A stretch of DNA of 64,000 bases from Chlamydiota bacterium (lineage in GTDB: Bacteria > Chlamydiota > Chlamydiia > Chlamydiales > JAAKFR01), in NCBI GenBank assembly GCA_021772465.1, contig JAJFLX010000003.1:62001-126000 (forward strand), given 5' to 3'. The notes below the pieces were generated by a model. The model had not been told where the DNA came from. It ran no database searches and saw only the letters and a program-made list of their open reading frames with translations. This document shows, piece by piece, positions 22,652 to 30,216 of this stretch; the first letter of the stretch is position 1; each line of letters begins with the position of its first letter. Both the position numbers and the translations under genes were made by a program.

Positions 22652-23763
22652 ACGATTTAGAGACAGGTCTCCGCGGGGTGCCCGTAGGGTATTGCGTCAC
22701 CTCTCGCGTCGATCCTGAAAAAGGGCTCTATTACGTCGATTATCCGATCCGCGAAGTAGCTAATTGGGAGCCCGAGCGTGTCATTTTCTTGCTCTATAAG
22801 GGTAGAGATGGCAACTCTGATGAGTTGGAAGCTTTTACTCAGGACCTTAAGAGGCGTTCGGGGTGCTCGCAGAAGGTGCATAAACAGATTGCTGCTCTGC
22901 CGCGTGAGGGGCATCCAATGGCGCTTTTTTCGATCGCCATTTTGCTTTTGGGCATCGACGCTATGACTGGCGATTACCGCGAAGATTGCCTCAATTTGAT
23001 CGCTAAAATTCCAGAGCTTGCGGCCGCAGTTATCTCCCATCATGCGGGCTGGGGAGCGATCTCCCCTTCAAACCCAGAGCTCGGCTACATGAAAAACTTT
23101 GCCCACATGCTTGGCAAGGAGGAGTTGGCCTCTGTCTTTCAACTCTACAATATTTTGCACCTCGATCACGGGGGAGGAAATCTCTCAACTTTTGTGGGAA
23201 AAGCGGTTGCTTCGGGGCTTGAAGATCTCTATGGCTCGATCGCGGCTGCTATGAATGCGCTCGCAGGTCCGCGGCATGGTCGAGCCAATCAAGAGTGTCT
23301 CCACTTTGTAGAAGAGATGCTAGAAGAGCTTGGAAGCGAGGCGAGTGAGCAAGAAGTAGAGCAAGCGATTCGCGATCGGCTTGCCCGAAAAGAGCTCATC
23401 TATGGCTTTGGTCACGCCGTTTTGCGTGTAGAAGATCCAAGAGCTACGATTCAATATGAGGTAGCGAAGAGCTCCTATAGCGACCACCCCCTTTACAAAA
23501 TGGCGGAGATGATCCGATCGCGAGGGAGCGCAGTGCTTCGTGAGAACCCAAAAGTCGCCAATCCCTATCCAAACGTCGACGCAATATCTGGTACTCTACT
23601 CACAGCAGCGGGCTTTCCCTACCCCGAGTACTACACTGCGCTCTTTGGCATGGCAAGGGCTGTCGGCATCGCGATTCAGATCGTCTACGAGAGATGTGAG
23701 GCGAGAGAGGGGAGAGGAACGCCTATTGTGCGCCCCAAATATGTGTTTAAACCTCGAGAATAG
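22648..23763 (+). CDS. gltA: citrate synthase
   Basis: Citrate synthase condenses oxaloacetate and acetyl-CoA at the entry of the TCA cycle. The active-site residues are H210 (LAGPRHGRAN), H256 (GFGHAVLR) and D311 (NVDAISG), with H174 in HLDHGGGN. At 371 aa it is a short version close to the archaeal/Gram-positive length, but with the LDHGGGNLSTFVGKAVASG and DLYGSIAAAMNALAG wording of the larger mitochondrial-like branch. Chlamydiaceae lack this gene and have an incomplete cycle, while environmental chlamydiae carry it, so it is a marker of the lineage. The ATG overlaps the mdh stop by 4 bases; the gene is convergent with the next with no gap. Confidence 0.96.
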   Translation: MNDLETGLRGVPVGYCVTSRVDPEKGLYYVDYPIREVANWEPERVIFLLYKGRDGNSDELEAFTQDLKRRSGCSQKVHKQIAALPREGHPMALFSIAILLLGIDAMTGDYREDCLNLIAKIPELAAAVISHHAGWGAISPSNPELGYMKNFAHMLGKEELASVFQLYNILHLDHGGGNLSTFVGKAVASGLEDLYGSIAAAMNALAGPRHGRANQECLHFVEEMLEELGSEASEQEVEQAIRDRLARKELIYGFGHAVLRVEDPRATIQYEVAKSSYSDHPLYKMAEMIRSRGSAVLRENPKVANPYPNVDAISGTLLTAAGFPYPEYYTALFGMARAVGIAIQIVYERCEAREGRGTPIVRPKYVFKPRE

Positions 23764-24804
23764 CTATAAACCTGAACACTCCAAAGGCAAATGACGCGCA
23801 TCTGAAGAGATGATCGCTCGAGCGAGCTGCTTCCCTACAAAGCCGTGATAGAGCAATCCCTTTGAGCCGAGACCTGAGAAATAGTAGTACTTTTCATTGA
23901 GAGCTCCCGCTAGAGGAAGACGACTCGGTGTTGTCGCTCGAACCCCTGCGCGGACTCCAAGGATTTTTGCTTTTTCTAGCTCGGGGTAGAGAGACGATAT
24001 TGAAGGAATGATCTGAGCAGCAGCTATTTCAGGCTCAGGGGCAAGGGAAGAGAACTCATGCTCGTAGGTTGCGCCAACTGTGCACTGCTTGCGATCTCGG
24101 CTCATAACTAAATGTTTTTGTGAGACAAGGGTATAAGGTGGTGGGGTGACGCTTTGGGGCCAAACAAGATCGATCACCTGCCCCTTCACTCCAGTGAGCG
24201 GGAGAGATTCCATTCCTGGGAAACTATTAGTAAGCGGTCCTATAGCAACAATTACCTTGTCATAACCCTCAAGTTGGGACATGTCGATGTCAGAAATTTG
24301 AAAAAATTGGACGCCATGTTTTGAGCACGTTTGCCATAACCCCTCCAAATATTTTTTCGCATCGATTGTCAGACCATTTTTGATGAAAAGAGCACCCGAT
24401 GAGCTCGGAAGTGTCAAACCTGGGCACTTTTTGAGACAGTCGGCTGAGTCCCACCATTCGAGCTCTAGCGGGTGCGCATAAGCCCGAGACTGGAAATCAC
24501 TCTCTTGGCTTAAAGAGAGGGCTGGACGTACGATTCCTTTTGTCAGAACGACTGACTCATTGGCACCTTGACTAGCTTCTGTGAGGAGGCGGTGAGCCTC
24601 TTTCATGCACTCGCTAGCTTTCCAGCTCAAATGAGCCTTTCGCCCCGAAAAAGTGTGGAGAAGACCTGAGGAAATTCCCGACGCTCCTCCGCCAATGGGC
24701 TGGGGATCATAAAGATCGATTTTGATGGCCCCTTGTTTGTAGTGGAGCAGATACCAACAAACAGAGAGCCCTGCAAACCCAGCACCTAAAATAGCTACGC
24801 GCAT
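23764..24804 (-). CDS. FAD-dependent amino-acid oxidase/dehydrogenase (DAO family)
   Basis: The protein starts with an FAD-binding GAGFAGLS motif (MRVAILGAGFAGLSVCWYL) and has the DAO-type SGLLHTFSGRKAHLSWK near residue 50 and the C-terminal GVRATTPSRLPLAG and YYFSGLGSKGLLYHGFVGK. Substrates in the family include D-amino acids, glycine and the MnmC2 tRNA intermediate. I chose ATG 24804 (346 aa) because AAAGGATTTCTT precedes it; an upstream ATG at 24834 adds ten polar residues. C. trachomatis CT375, a predicted D-amino-acid dehydrogenase next to mdh (CT376), is the likely counterpart, from memory. It ends where gltA ends. Confidence 0.87.
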   Translation of the reverse strand: MRVAILGAGFAGLSVCWYLLHYKQGAIKIDLYDPQPIGGGASGISSGLLHTFSGRKAHLSWKASECMKEAHRLLTEASQGANESVVLTKGIVRPALSLSQESDFQSRAYAHPLELEWWDSADCLKKCPGLTLPSSSGALFIKNGLTIDAKKYLEGLWQTCSKHGVQFFQISDIDMSQLEGYDKVIVAIGPLTNSFPGMESLPLTGVKGQVIDLVWPQSVTPPPYTLVSQKHLVMSRDRKQCTVGATYEHEFSSLAPEPEIAAAQIIPSISSLYPELEKAKILGVRAGVRATTPSRLPLAGALNEKYYYFSGLGSKGLLYHGFVGKQLARAIISSDARHLPLECSGL

Positions 24805-24894
24805 AAGAAATCCTTTGGGGAAGGGGGGCGACAAAAATTTGCGGATAGGTTCATAATCATGCCTTACACTTAGATTGCCCGGAAAGGCTCAGCG

Positions 24895-25443
24895 ATGTCA
24901 ACACGCAAACAAATCGGAAAACTCATCACCATGCTCGGGAGTGCTATTTTTGTCGCTTTTTTAGCGGTTACAGCATTTTTGTACTTCGCTGGAGCATCTG
25001 GGACTTCCCGCTTATCTCAAATCCTCGTCTCTCCTGATGCTATCGAAAAAAGCACTTTTACGACTCAAAACGAGGGGTATATCTTCAACAAGATAGAGTT
25101 TGAGCTTGTCGATAGTGGAGGGAAGGGTTGGGGGCGCTACGCTGTGAGCCCTGAATCTTATGAGGCTTTTTATGAGCGTGTGAGCTCGCTGAGAAGTTTA
25201 GCTCAAATAGAAGATCTCCTAGTGAAACAATTTGACCAAACGCCACTAACGACCCTCACGATTTTTGTGCAAGGTGAGTCTCGAGAAGCGCGGCTTTTTC
25301 AAAGGGTCGAATTCCTCAGCAGTGGTGATCTGTTCCGCGTCGAGCTCAAACTTCCTCGCATTGGATGGGCCTACTTTCGATCTCCAGGTATTTACGAGGA
25401 GGTGGTAGAGCTTTTTGCCCCCACAGCTGCAGATGAGAGATAG
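24895..25443 (+). CDS. hypothetical membrane-anchored protein
   Basis: The 182-residue protein has one N-terminal membrane segment at about 10-35 (KLITMLGSAIFVAFLAVTAFLYFAG) and a soluble domain of mixed beta content (EGYIFNKIEFELVDSGG, LTTLTIFVQGESREARLFQRVEF). The orientation should place the domain in the periplasm. I do not recognise the family. It overlaps the PhnP-like hydrolase by 11 bases, followed by hflX with no gap, so the three are one operon; the arrangement suggests a chlamydial CT379/CT380-type neighbourhood with an added gene. Confidence 0.75.
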   Translation: MSTRKQIGKLITMLGSAIFVAFLAVTAFLYFAGASGTSRLSQILVSPDAIEKSTFTTQNEGYIFNKIEFELVDSGGKGWGRYAVSPESYEAFYERVSSLRSLAQIEDLLVKQFDQTPLTTLTIFVQGESREARLFQRVEFLSSGDLFRVELKLPRIGWAYFRSPGIYEEVVELFAPTAADER

Positions 25444-26209
25444 CTTTTTGTTTCTTGGATCTGGAGGATCGGCGGGCGTTCCAATGATTGGATGTAGCTG
25501 CGCAGTTTGTAGAAACTCGAAGGGGCGCAATCGCCGCTGGCGCCCCTCGGGGCTTCTTCGCACGAGAGGGAAACAGTTTCTTATCGACTCAGGACCCGAT
25601 TTTCGTGAACAAGCCCTCCACTTTGGAATAGATCACCTCGATGGAGTGCTCATCACCCACACCCATTTTGATCATATTGCTGGCCTCGATGAGCTTAGAA
25701 GTTTCTATCTTGTCAGCCGAACTAAGCTTCCTGTTCTCGTCTCTGAAGCGAGCCTCAAAGATCTTCAAGCTCGTTACGACTACCTCTTCCAAAAAAAAGC
25801 GCCAGGCATTAGTTTGTCGGCGCAACTCGATTTTCAAGTACTCCAGGGGGATCGTGGGGAGACTCAGTTTCTCGGAGTTCCACTTCGCTACGTCAGCTAT
25901 GAGCAAGGGGGGATGCAAGTAAATGGCTACCGTTTTGGTCCCCTAGCCTACATCTCAGATATCCGCCACTATCCCGAGACACTTATCAAAGACCTCCAGG
26001 GGGTAGAGATACTCATTCTCAGCGTCCTTCGGCGAGAAGCCTCTTTCATGCATTTTAGCATCAAAGAGGGGATCGAGTTTGCAAAAGAGGTGGGAGCTGA
26101 GCGAACCTATTTTACACACATCGGTCATGAGCTCGAACACGAGTCGACTGAAGAAACTCTTCCTAAAGGGTTTAACCTTGCCTATGACGGCTTGATTTTG
26201 GAGATTTAG
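25433..26209 (+). CDS. PhnP-like metallo-beta-lactamase-fold phosphodiesterase
   Basis: The hydrolase has the MBL motif HTHFDH at residues 76-81 and an N-terminal CSCAVC at 21-26, which in PhnP and its relatives helps bind a structural zinc. The order FLGSGGSAGVPMIGC, LIDSGPDFREQAL and YISDIRHYPE follows the family. PhnP itself cleaves cyclic phosphate products of phosphonate breakdown, but without other phn genes the role may be a general cyclic phosphodiesterase. I took ATG 25433 as the start; an in-frame ATG at 25415 lies deeper in the preceding gene. C. trachomatis CT380 (phnP) next to CT379 (hflX) matches this order, from memory. Confidence 0.85.
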   Translation: MRDSFLFLGSGGSAGVPMIGCSCAVCRNSKGRNRRWRPSGLLRTRGKQFLIDSGPDFREQALHFGIDHLDGVLITHTHFDHIAGLDELRSFYLVSRTKLPVLVSEASLKDLQARYDYLFQKKAPGISLSAQLDFQVLQGDRGETQFLGVPLRYVSYEQGGMQVNGYRFGPLAYISDIRHYPETLIKDLQGVEILILSVLRREASFMHFSIKEGIEFAKEVGAERTYFTHIGHELEHESTEETLPKGFNLAYDGLILEI

Positions 26210-27472
26210 ATGGAAGAGTTGACAGCTTTACTAGTTGGAGCTTTCCGCGGGGGAGGCGAGCGCTTGAGGTGTGAAGAGCATCTTGATGAGCTCGAGGAGC
26301 TCGTATCTACTTTTGGAGCAATAACTTTAGAAAAAATGGCCTGCGCAAATCGAAAAATTGACGCTGCCACCTATCTCTCGAAGGGAAAACTTCAAGAGAT
26401 CAAAGAGTGGATTGATGAGAAGCAGCCGAGTCTTGTGATTTTTGACGAGGAGATCTCTCCAGCGCAACAACGCAATCTTGAAAAGATGCTACAAATTCCT
26501 GTGATCGACAGGGCTGAGGTGATCCTCGAAATTTTTGCCGATCGAGCTCAAACTAAAGAGGCGCAGCTTCAAGTCGAGCTTGCAAAGATCAAATACGAGT
26601 TTCCTCGCCTCAAAAGATTGTGGACGCATCTATCTCGCCAGCGAGCCAAGGGAGGGTACCTTAAAGGAGAAGGCGAGAAGCAGATTGAAATTGATCGTCG
26701 CCTCCTCCAAAAAAGAGTCGAACGGCTGACATCTGAGCTCAAGGAGGTGAAGCAGTATCGCCATACGCAAAGCGCCGCGCGTCGTCGTTCGGGTATCCCA
26801 ACTTTTGCAATTATCGGCTACACCAATGCAGGAAAGTCGACACTTTTGAATGCTTGGACCGCTGCAGAGGTTTTTGTCGAAGACAAGCTCTTTGCAACTC
26901 TCGATCCCACGACGCGAAAATTTATCCTGCCCAATAATCAAGAGGTGCTTCTAACCGATACAGTAGGATTCATTCGCAAGCTTCCCCACCACCTTGTAGC
27001 TGCTTTTCGTAGCACTCTTGAGGCAGCTCTTCACGACGACGTCTTGATCCACCTCCTCGATGTCTCTCACCCCTTGGCTGAAGAGCATGCTGAGACGACT
27101 CTTGAACTCCTCAAGGAGCTCGGCGCTCAGCAAGATTCGATTCTCACGGTCCTCAATAAGGTCGACTTGTGTGAGGATCAGAGCCGCATTCTTCGTTTTC
27201 GAACGCTCTTTCCAAAAACTGTTGAAATCAGCGCATTAAAGCAAACTGGGTTAGACCAGCTCGCTCGACTGATGATCCAAGAGCTCTCTGAAAGAAGGAA
27301 AATATTGAAGCTGAGGATTCCTCAAAGTGACTACGCTCTAATAGCTGAGCTGCGCCGGGAAGGGAAAGTGCTCGATGAGGAGTATGAAGGCAATGAGGTC
27401 GTAATCCGCGCCGAGGTGCCCCGTTTATCGATCCATCGCTTTGAGGCTTACCTTGAAGAGGAAGAGAAGTGA
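26210..27472 (+). CDS. hflX: ribosome-associated GTPase HflX
   Basis: HflX binds the large ribosomal subunit and rescues or splits stalled ribosomes after stress. The N-terminal HflX domain covers 1-195, including SKGKLQEIKEWI, RAEVILEIFADRAQTKEAQLQ and the glycine-rich GGYLKGEGEKQIE loop. GTPase motifs are G1 at 203-210 (GYTNAGKS), G3 DTVGF from residue 250 and G4 NKVD at 316-319. The length of 420 aa is normal. The ATG follows directly after the TAG of the PhnP-like gene, without any gap. Confidence 0.97.
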   Translation: MEELTALLVGAFRGGGERLRCEEHLDELEELVSTFGAITLEKMACANRKIDAATYLSKGKLQEIKEWIDEKQPSLVIFDEEISPAQQRNLEKMLQIPVIDRAEVILEIFADRAQTKEAQLQVELAKIKYEFPRLKRLWTHLSRQRAKGGYLKGEGEKQIEIDRRLLQKRVERLTSELKEVKQYRHTQSAARRRSGIPTFAIIGYTNAGKSTLLNAWTAAEVFVEDKLFATLDPTTRKFILPNNQEVLLTDTVGFIRKLPHHLVAAFRSTLEAALHDDVLIHLLDVSHPLAEEHAETTLELLKELGAQQDSILTVLNKVDLCEDQSRILRFRTLFPKTVEISALKQTGLDQLARLMIQELSERRKILKLRIPQSDYALIAELRREGKVLDEEYEGNEVVIRAEVPRLSIHRFEAYLEEEEK

Positions 27473-27487
27473 CCCTCCCTTCTCTCC

Positions 27488-27814
27488 TTGCTAGCTCTTA
27501 ATCAATTAATTATAATTCTATTATTATTAATTACAATTTGTTTTATTGAAACAATATATTTGAAATTATATATTGGAGTAATGAAGATCACCGGTGAAAA
27601 AATTGAAATCAGTCGCTCTGAGTCGGTATCCTGGAAAGATGTGAAGCAATTGAGACTTCTAAACAACAAACTCGCCCTTGTGCTTGTAAGCGGAAGAGTG
27701 ATCGAGGTAGAGAATCTCAGACCGACGACGATCGATACGGCTTTCCGTCTCTATGAGAGCTACCTCAAGGAGCATCCTGAGAAGAGGCAGCGAGCTCTTG
27801 GTGATGAGCGGTGA
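27488..27814 (+). CDS. small hypothetical protein, possibly membrane-anchored
   Basis: From TTG 27488 the frame gives 108 residues with a hydrophobic start (QLIIILLLLITICFIETIYL) that could be one membrane segment, then a soluble part with RSESVSWKDVKQLRLLNNKL. From ATG 27581 the product would have 77 residues and no anchor; that ATG has GGAG only 2 bases upstream, too close to be ideal. I cannot decide between them. The AT-rich upstream DNA differs from the codon use of the downstream half. It is convergent with a 48-codon gene that overlaps its last 50 bases. No family recognised. Confidence 0.5.
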   Translation: MLALNQLIIILLLLITICFIETIYLKLYIGVMKITGEKIEISRSESVSWKDVKQLRLLNNKLALVLVSGRVIEVENLRPTTIDTAFRLYESYLKEHPEKRQRALGDER

Positions 27815-27911
27815 CCATCGATCGGTAGGGGGTGCCACTTTGAAAGGCTGAAAGTGCGCCAAAAAGCATGAGCAGCGCGACTCCAACTGAGAGTAGATAC
27901 TTCGATTTCAT
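27765..27911 (-). CDS. small secreted or membrane peptide (48 residues)
   Basis: ATG 27911 is preceded by AAAGGAGG at 9 bases distance, one of the best ribosome binding sites in the window. The 48-codon frame encodes a basic start (MKSKYLL), a hydrophobic stretch (SVGVALLMLFGALSAF) and a polar tail of about 25 residues ending SSQDAP. This looks like a signal peptide or single membrane span. It overlaps the convergent 108-codon gene by 50 bases. Such short genes are usually missed. Coding status rests on the ribosome binding site and the signal-like start only. Confidence 0.5.
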   Translation of the reverse strand: MKSKYLLSVGVALLMLFGALSAFQSGTPYRSMVTAHHQELAASSQDAP

Positions 27912-28052
27912 AACTTTATTCCTCCTTTAAGGGTATATTGTATTACAAATTAATATATTTTTTAAATACAAAAAATATTTTAATTCGATTAATATTTCGC
28001 CTGGCCATCTTCATTGACATCCGATCGGGGTTCTGCGATGATTTCCCGCGCG

Positions 28053-29300
28053 ATGAAAAAGAAACGTTTTCGCCTTGCGACTTTGGGTTGTCGCACCAAT
28101 CAGTATGAGACCCAAGCTTATCGGGACCAACTCACTCAGATGGGCTATGAGCCTGCTCTTGAGGGTGAGGTAGCCGATCTTTGTATTATCAACACCTGTA
28201 CAGTCACAGAATCGGCAGATAGAAGCAGTCGTCACCAGATCCGTCAGCTCGTGCGTCAAAATCCCGGGGCGGAGGTGGTGGTCACTGGGTGCTCTTCGGA
28301 GAGGCAACCCGATCTTATAAAAAAAATAGGGGGGGTAACTCGCGTTGTTCCCAATCAAGAGAAGGAGAGGCTTCTCGAGCCGCTCTTTCCGGGAGAAGAG
28401 CTCCCTGAATTCTCGATTCGACATTTTGAAGCCCACACAAGGGCCTTTGTGAAAGTCCAAGATGGGTGCAATTCATTTTGCACCTACTGCATTATTCCTT
28501 ATGTGAGGGGGCGTTCGAGGTCCAAACCCATTTCTGAGGTACTCCGAGAGGTGGAAGCACTGATCGACTCTGGCTATAAAGAAGTGGTTATCACAGGCAT
28601 TAACGTCGGGGATTACGAAGATGGCAGCTTGGGACTCGCAGATTTAATGAAGAGGGTAGATGAAATGCCCGGCCTTGAAAGGCTTCGTCTCTCTTCAATT
28701 GATCCCGATGAGGTCGATGAAAAACTTCTTGATGTCGTTATGAATGGCAGGCGCACTTGCCACAGCCTTCACATCGTTCTACAGTCGGGTTCCAACGTCA
28801 TTCTTAAACGGATGAATCGGAAGTATACGCGTCAAATGTTTCTCGATGCCGTCGAAAAGCTTCGCGCAGTCGACCCCGATTTCACCTTTACAACCGATGT
28901 AATTGTCGGATTCCCTGGGGAGACGGAGGGTGATCATCAAGAGACTTTAGAAGTAATGAGTGCAGTAAAATTTGCCAAAGTGCACATGTTTCCCTACTCA
29001 AGGCGTGAGAGGACTCGCGCTGCACTCTACCCTAGACAAGTTGAGGCCTCTTTGATCGATTTGAGGAAGGCTGAAATTTTAGAGCTCGCGGAAAGAGAAG
29101 CGTTTAGTCTGCGCGAGAGTTATGTAGGAAAAACGATGGATATTCTCACCGAAAATGCTAGTGGAGAGTGGATCACCGGGCATACAAAAAATTTTTTAAA
29201 CGCTTCGGTCCCTAAAAATCACCACACTCCCAATCAACTCCTCAAGGTAAAGATGCTCGAGAATCGGCCCGAGGGTTTACTCGGGAAGGTCGTCGAATGA
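28053..29300 (+). CDS. mtaB: tRNA t6A37 methylthiotransferase MtaB
   Basis: MtaB adds a methylthio group to t6A37 of ANN-decoding tRNAs and is a radical-SAM enzyme. The N-terminal UPF0004 domain starts RLATLGCRTNQYET and supplies three cluster cysteines; the radical-SAM loop is CNSFCTYC followed by IIPYVRGRSRS, and a TRAM domain follows at the end. I chose ATG 28053 (MKKKRFRLATLG) by comparison with family starts; in-frame alternatives are ATG 28038 and TTG 28014, and none has a clear ribosome binding site. The stop overlaps the next ATG by 4 bases. MtaB rather than MiaB is judged from the TLGCRTNQYET wording. Confidence 0.92.
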   Translation: MKKKRFRLATLGCRTNQYETQAYRDQLTQMGYEPALEGEVADLCIINTCTVTESADRSSRHQIRQLVRQNPGAEVVVTGCSSERQPDLIKKIGGVTRVVPNQEKERLLEPLFPGEELPEFSIRHFEAHTRAFVKVQDGCNSFCTYCIIPYVRGRSRSKPISEVLREVEALIDSGYKEVVITGINVGDYEDGSLGLADLMKRVDEMPGLERLRLSSIDPDEVDEKLLDVVMNGRRTCHSLHIVLQSGSNVILKRMNRKYTRQMFLDAVEKLRAVDPDFTFTTDVIVGFPGETEGDHQETLEVMSAVKFAKVHMFPYSRRERTRAALYPRQVEASLIDLRKAEILELAEREAFSLRESYVGKTMDILTENASGEWITGHTKNFLNASVPKNHHTPNQLLKVKMLENRPEGLLGKVVE

Positions 29301-30202
29301 ACCGACTCACTCCTTTCTCTCACATCTCTGGGAGCAGGTGTCTGATTCCTGGGACTCACTACCTCGTTGAAGCTTATCCTGCACTCATCCGGATTCGTGA
29401 TCTCGAAGGGGAGATTGTAAAAGAGCGCCCGCTTGATGTGCATGGCCCCCTCAAGCAGTTCACTCTGATGCAAGAGCTCAATCGGGGGTATGTGAGGATT
29501 TTTAGCGAATCCTACAAACTCTACGTGGATCGAGATCTCAACATTACCGAAAAAAAACCTCCCTCTCTTTTGGGTGGGGAGATGCTCTTTTTGGGCTGCT
29601 TTAAAAAACAAGAGTGGGAGAAGCTACGCGCACGCAAAGAACTAAACGAACTCCTTCCTCTTTGGTTTCGATTGGGCTCTTTGCTTAAACTTCCTCCAAG
29701 AGAGGAGAACGAGGGGGGGCTTCTCTCTCTTCTAGAACCTCCCAACCACCCTGAAGAGATCGCCCCTAGGCTGAAAGCGCTTTTTTTAGCAGGGTTTTAT
29801 TCCATGATGGTGCCGAGAAGAGAAGATACCGATTACCAAGCGATCTTGCCACAAGATACTCCTCCTTTGCGAGCAAACCCGCTCTATCTTCTCTCTGAGG
29901 GGGCGGCGCTTATTCGCTCCTTTTTTTATCGTTTTCAAGGAGATAACATTTTCTTTCTCCCCTCACTTCCACCCGAGTGTTTCGCTGGGCAATTTCTAAA
30001 TTTGGAAGGGTGGGTCGATATCGAGTGGAGCAAAAAATGTCTACGCCGAGTCAGCTTGCGTCCCTCTTATAGCCGGGTCGTCACCCTTCATTTTCAAAGC
30101 GGCTTGAAAACGTATCGGCTCGGGCGGCATGAGAGGAGCTGCTTGGAACCGCTGGAAATAAAAGCGGGGGAACACTATGTATTGGATAGATTCCAAAAAT
30201 AA
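29297..30202 (+). CDS. conserved hypothetical protein upstream of glgB
   Basis: The 301-residue soluble protein begins on the 4-base overlap with mtaB and ends 14 bases before glgB, so it sits in the same operon. Residues 200-285 (LLSEGAALIRSFFYRFQGDN, IFFLPSLPPECFAGQF, WVDIEWSKKCLRRVSL) resemble the C-terminal beta domain of GH95-type glycoside hydrolases, but no catalytic module is present. From memory, C. trachomatis CT865, of unknown function, precedes glgB (CT866). A role in glycogen metabolism is suggested by place only. Confidence 0.75.
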   Translation: MNRLTPFSHISGSRCLIPGTHYLVEAYPALIRIRDLEGEIVKERPLDVHGPLKQFTLMQELNRGYVRIFSESYKLYVDRDLNITEKKPPSLLGGEMLFLGCFKKQEWEKLRARKELNELLPLWFRLGSLLKLPPREENEGGLLSLLEPPNHPEEIAPRLKALFLAGFYSMMVPRREDTDYQAILPQDTPPLRANPLYLLSEGAALIRSFFYRFQGDNIFFLPSLPPECFAGQFLNLEGWVDIEWSKKCLRRVSLRPSYSRVVTLHFQSGLKTYRLGRHERSCLEPLEIKAGEHYVLDRFQK

Positions 30203-30216
30203 CCTTTGCTCGCTTT

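Noticed and set aside
28011..28460. Minus-strand open frame of 149 codons within mtaB.
   Set aside because: The plus strand encodes the conserved MtaB domains; the reverse frame is a shadow.
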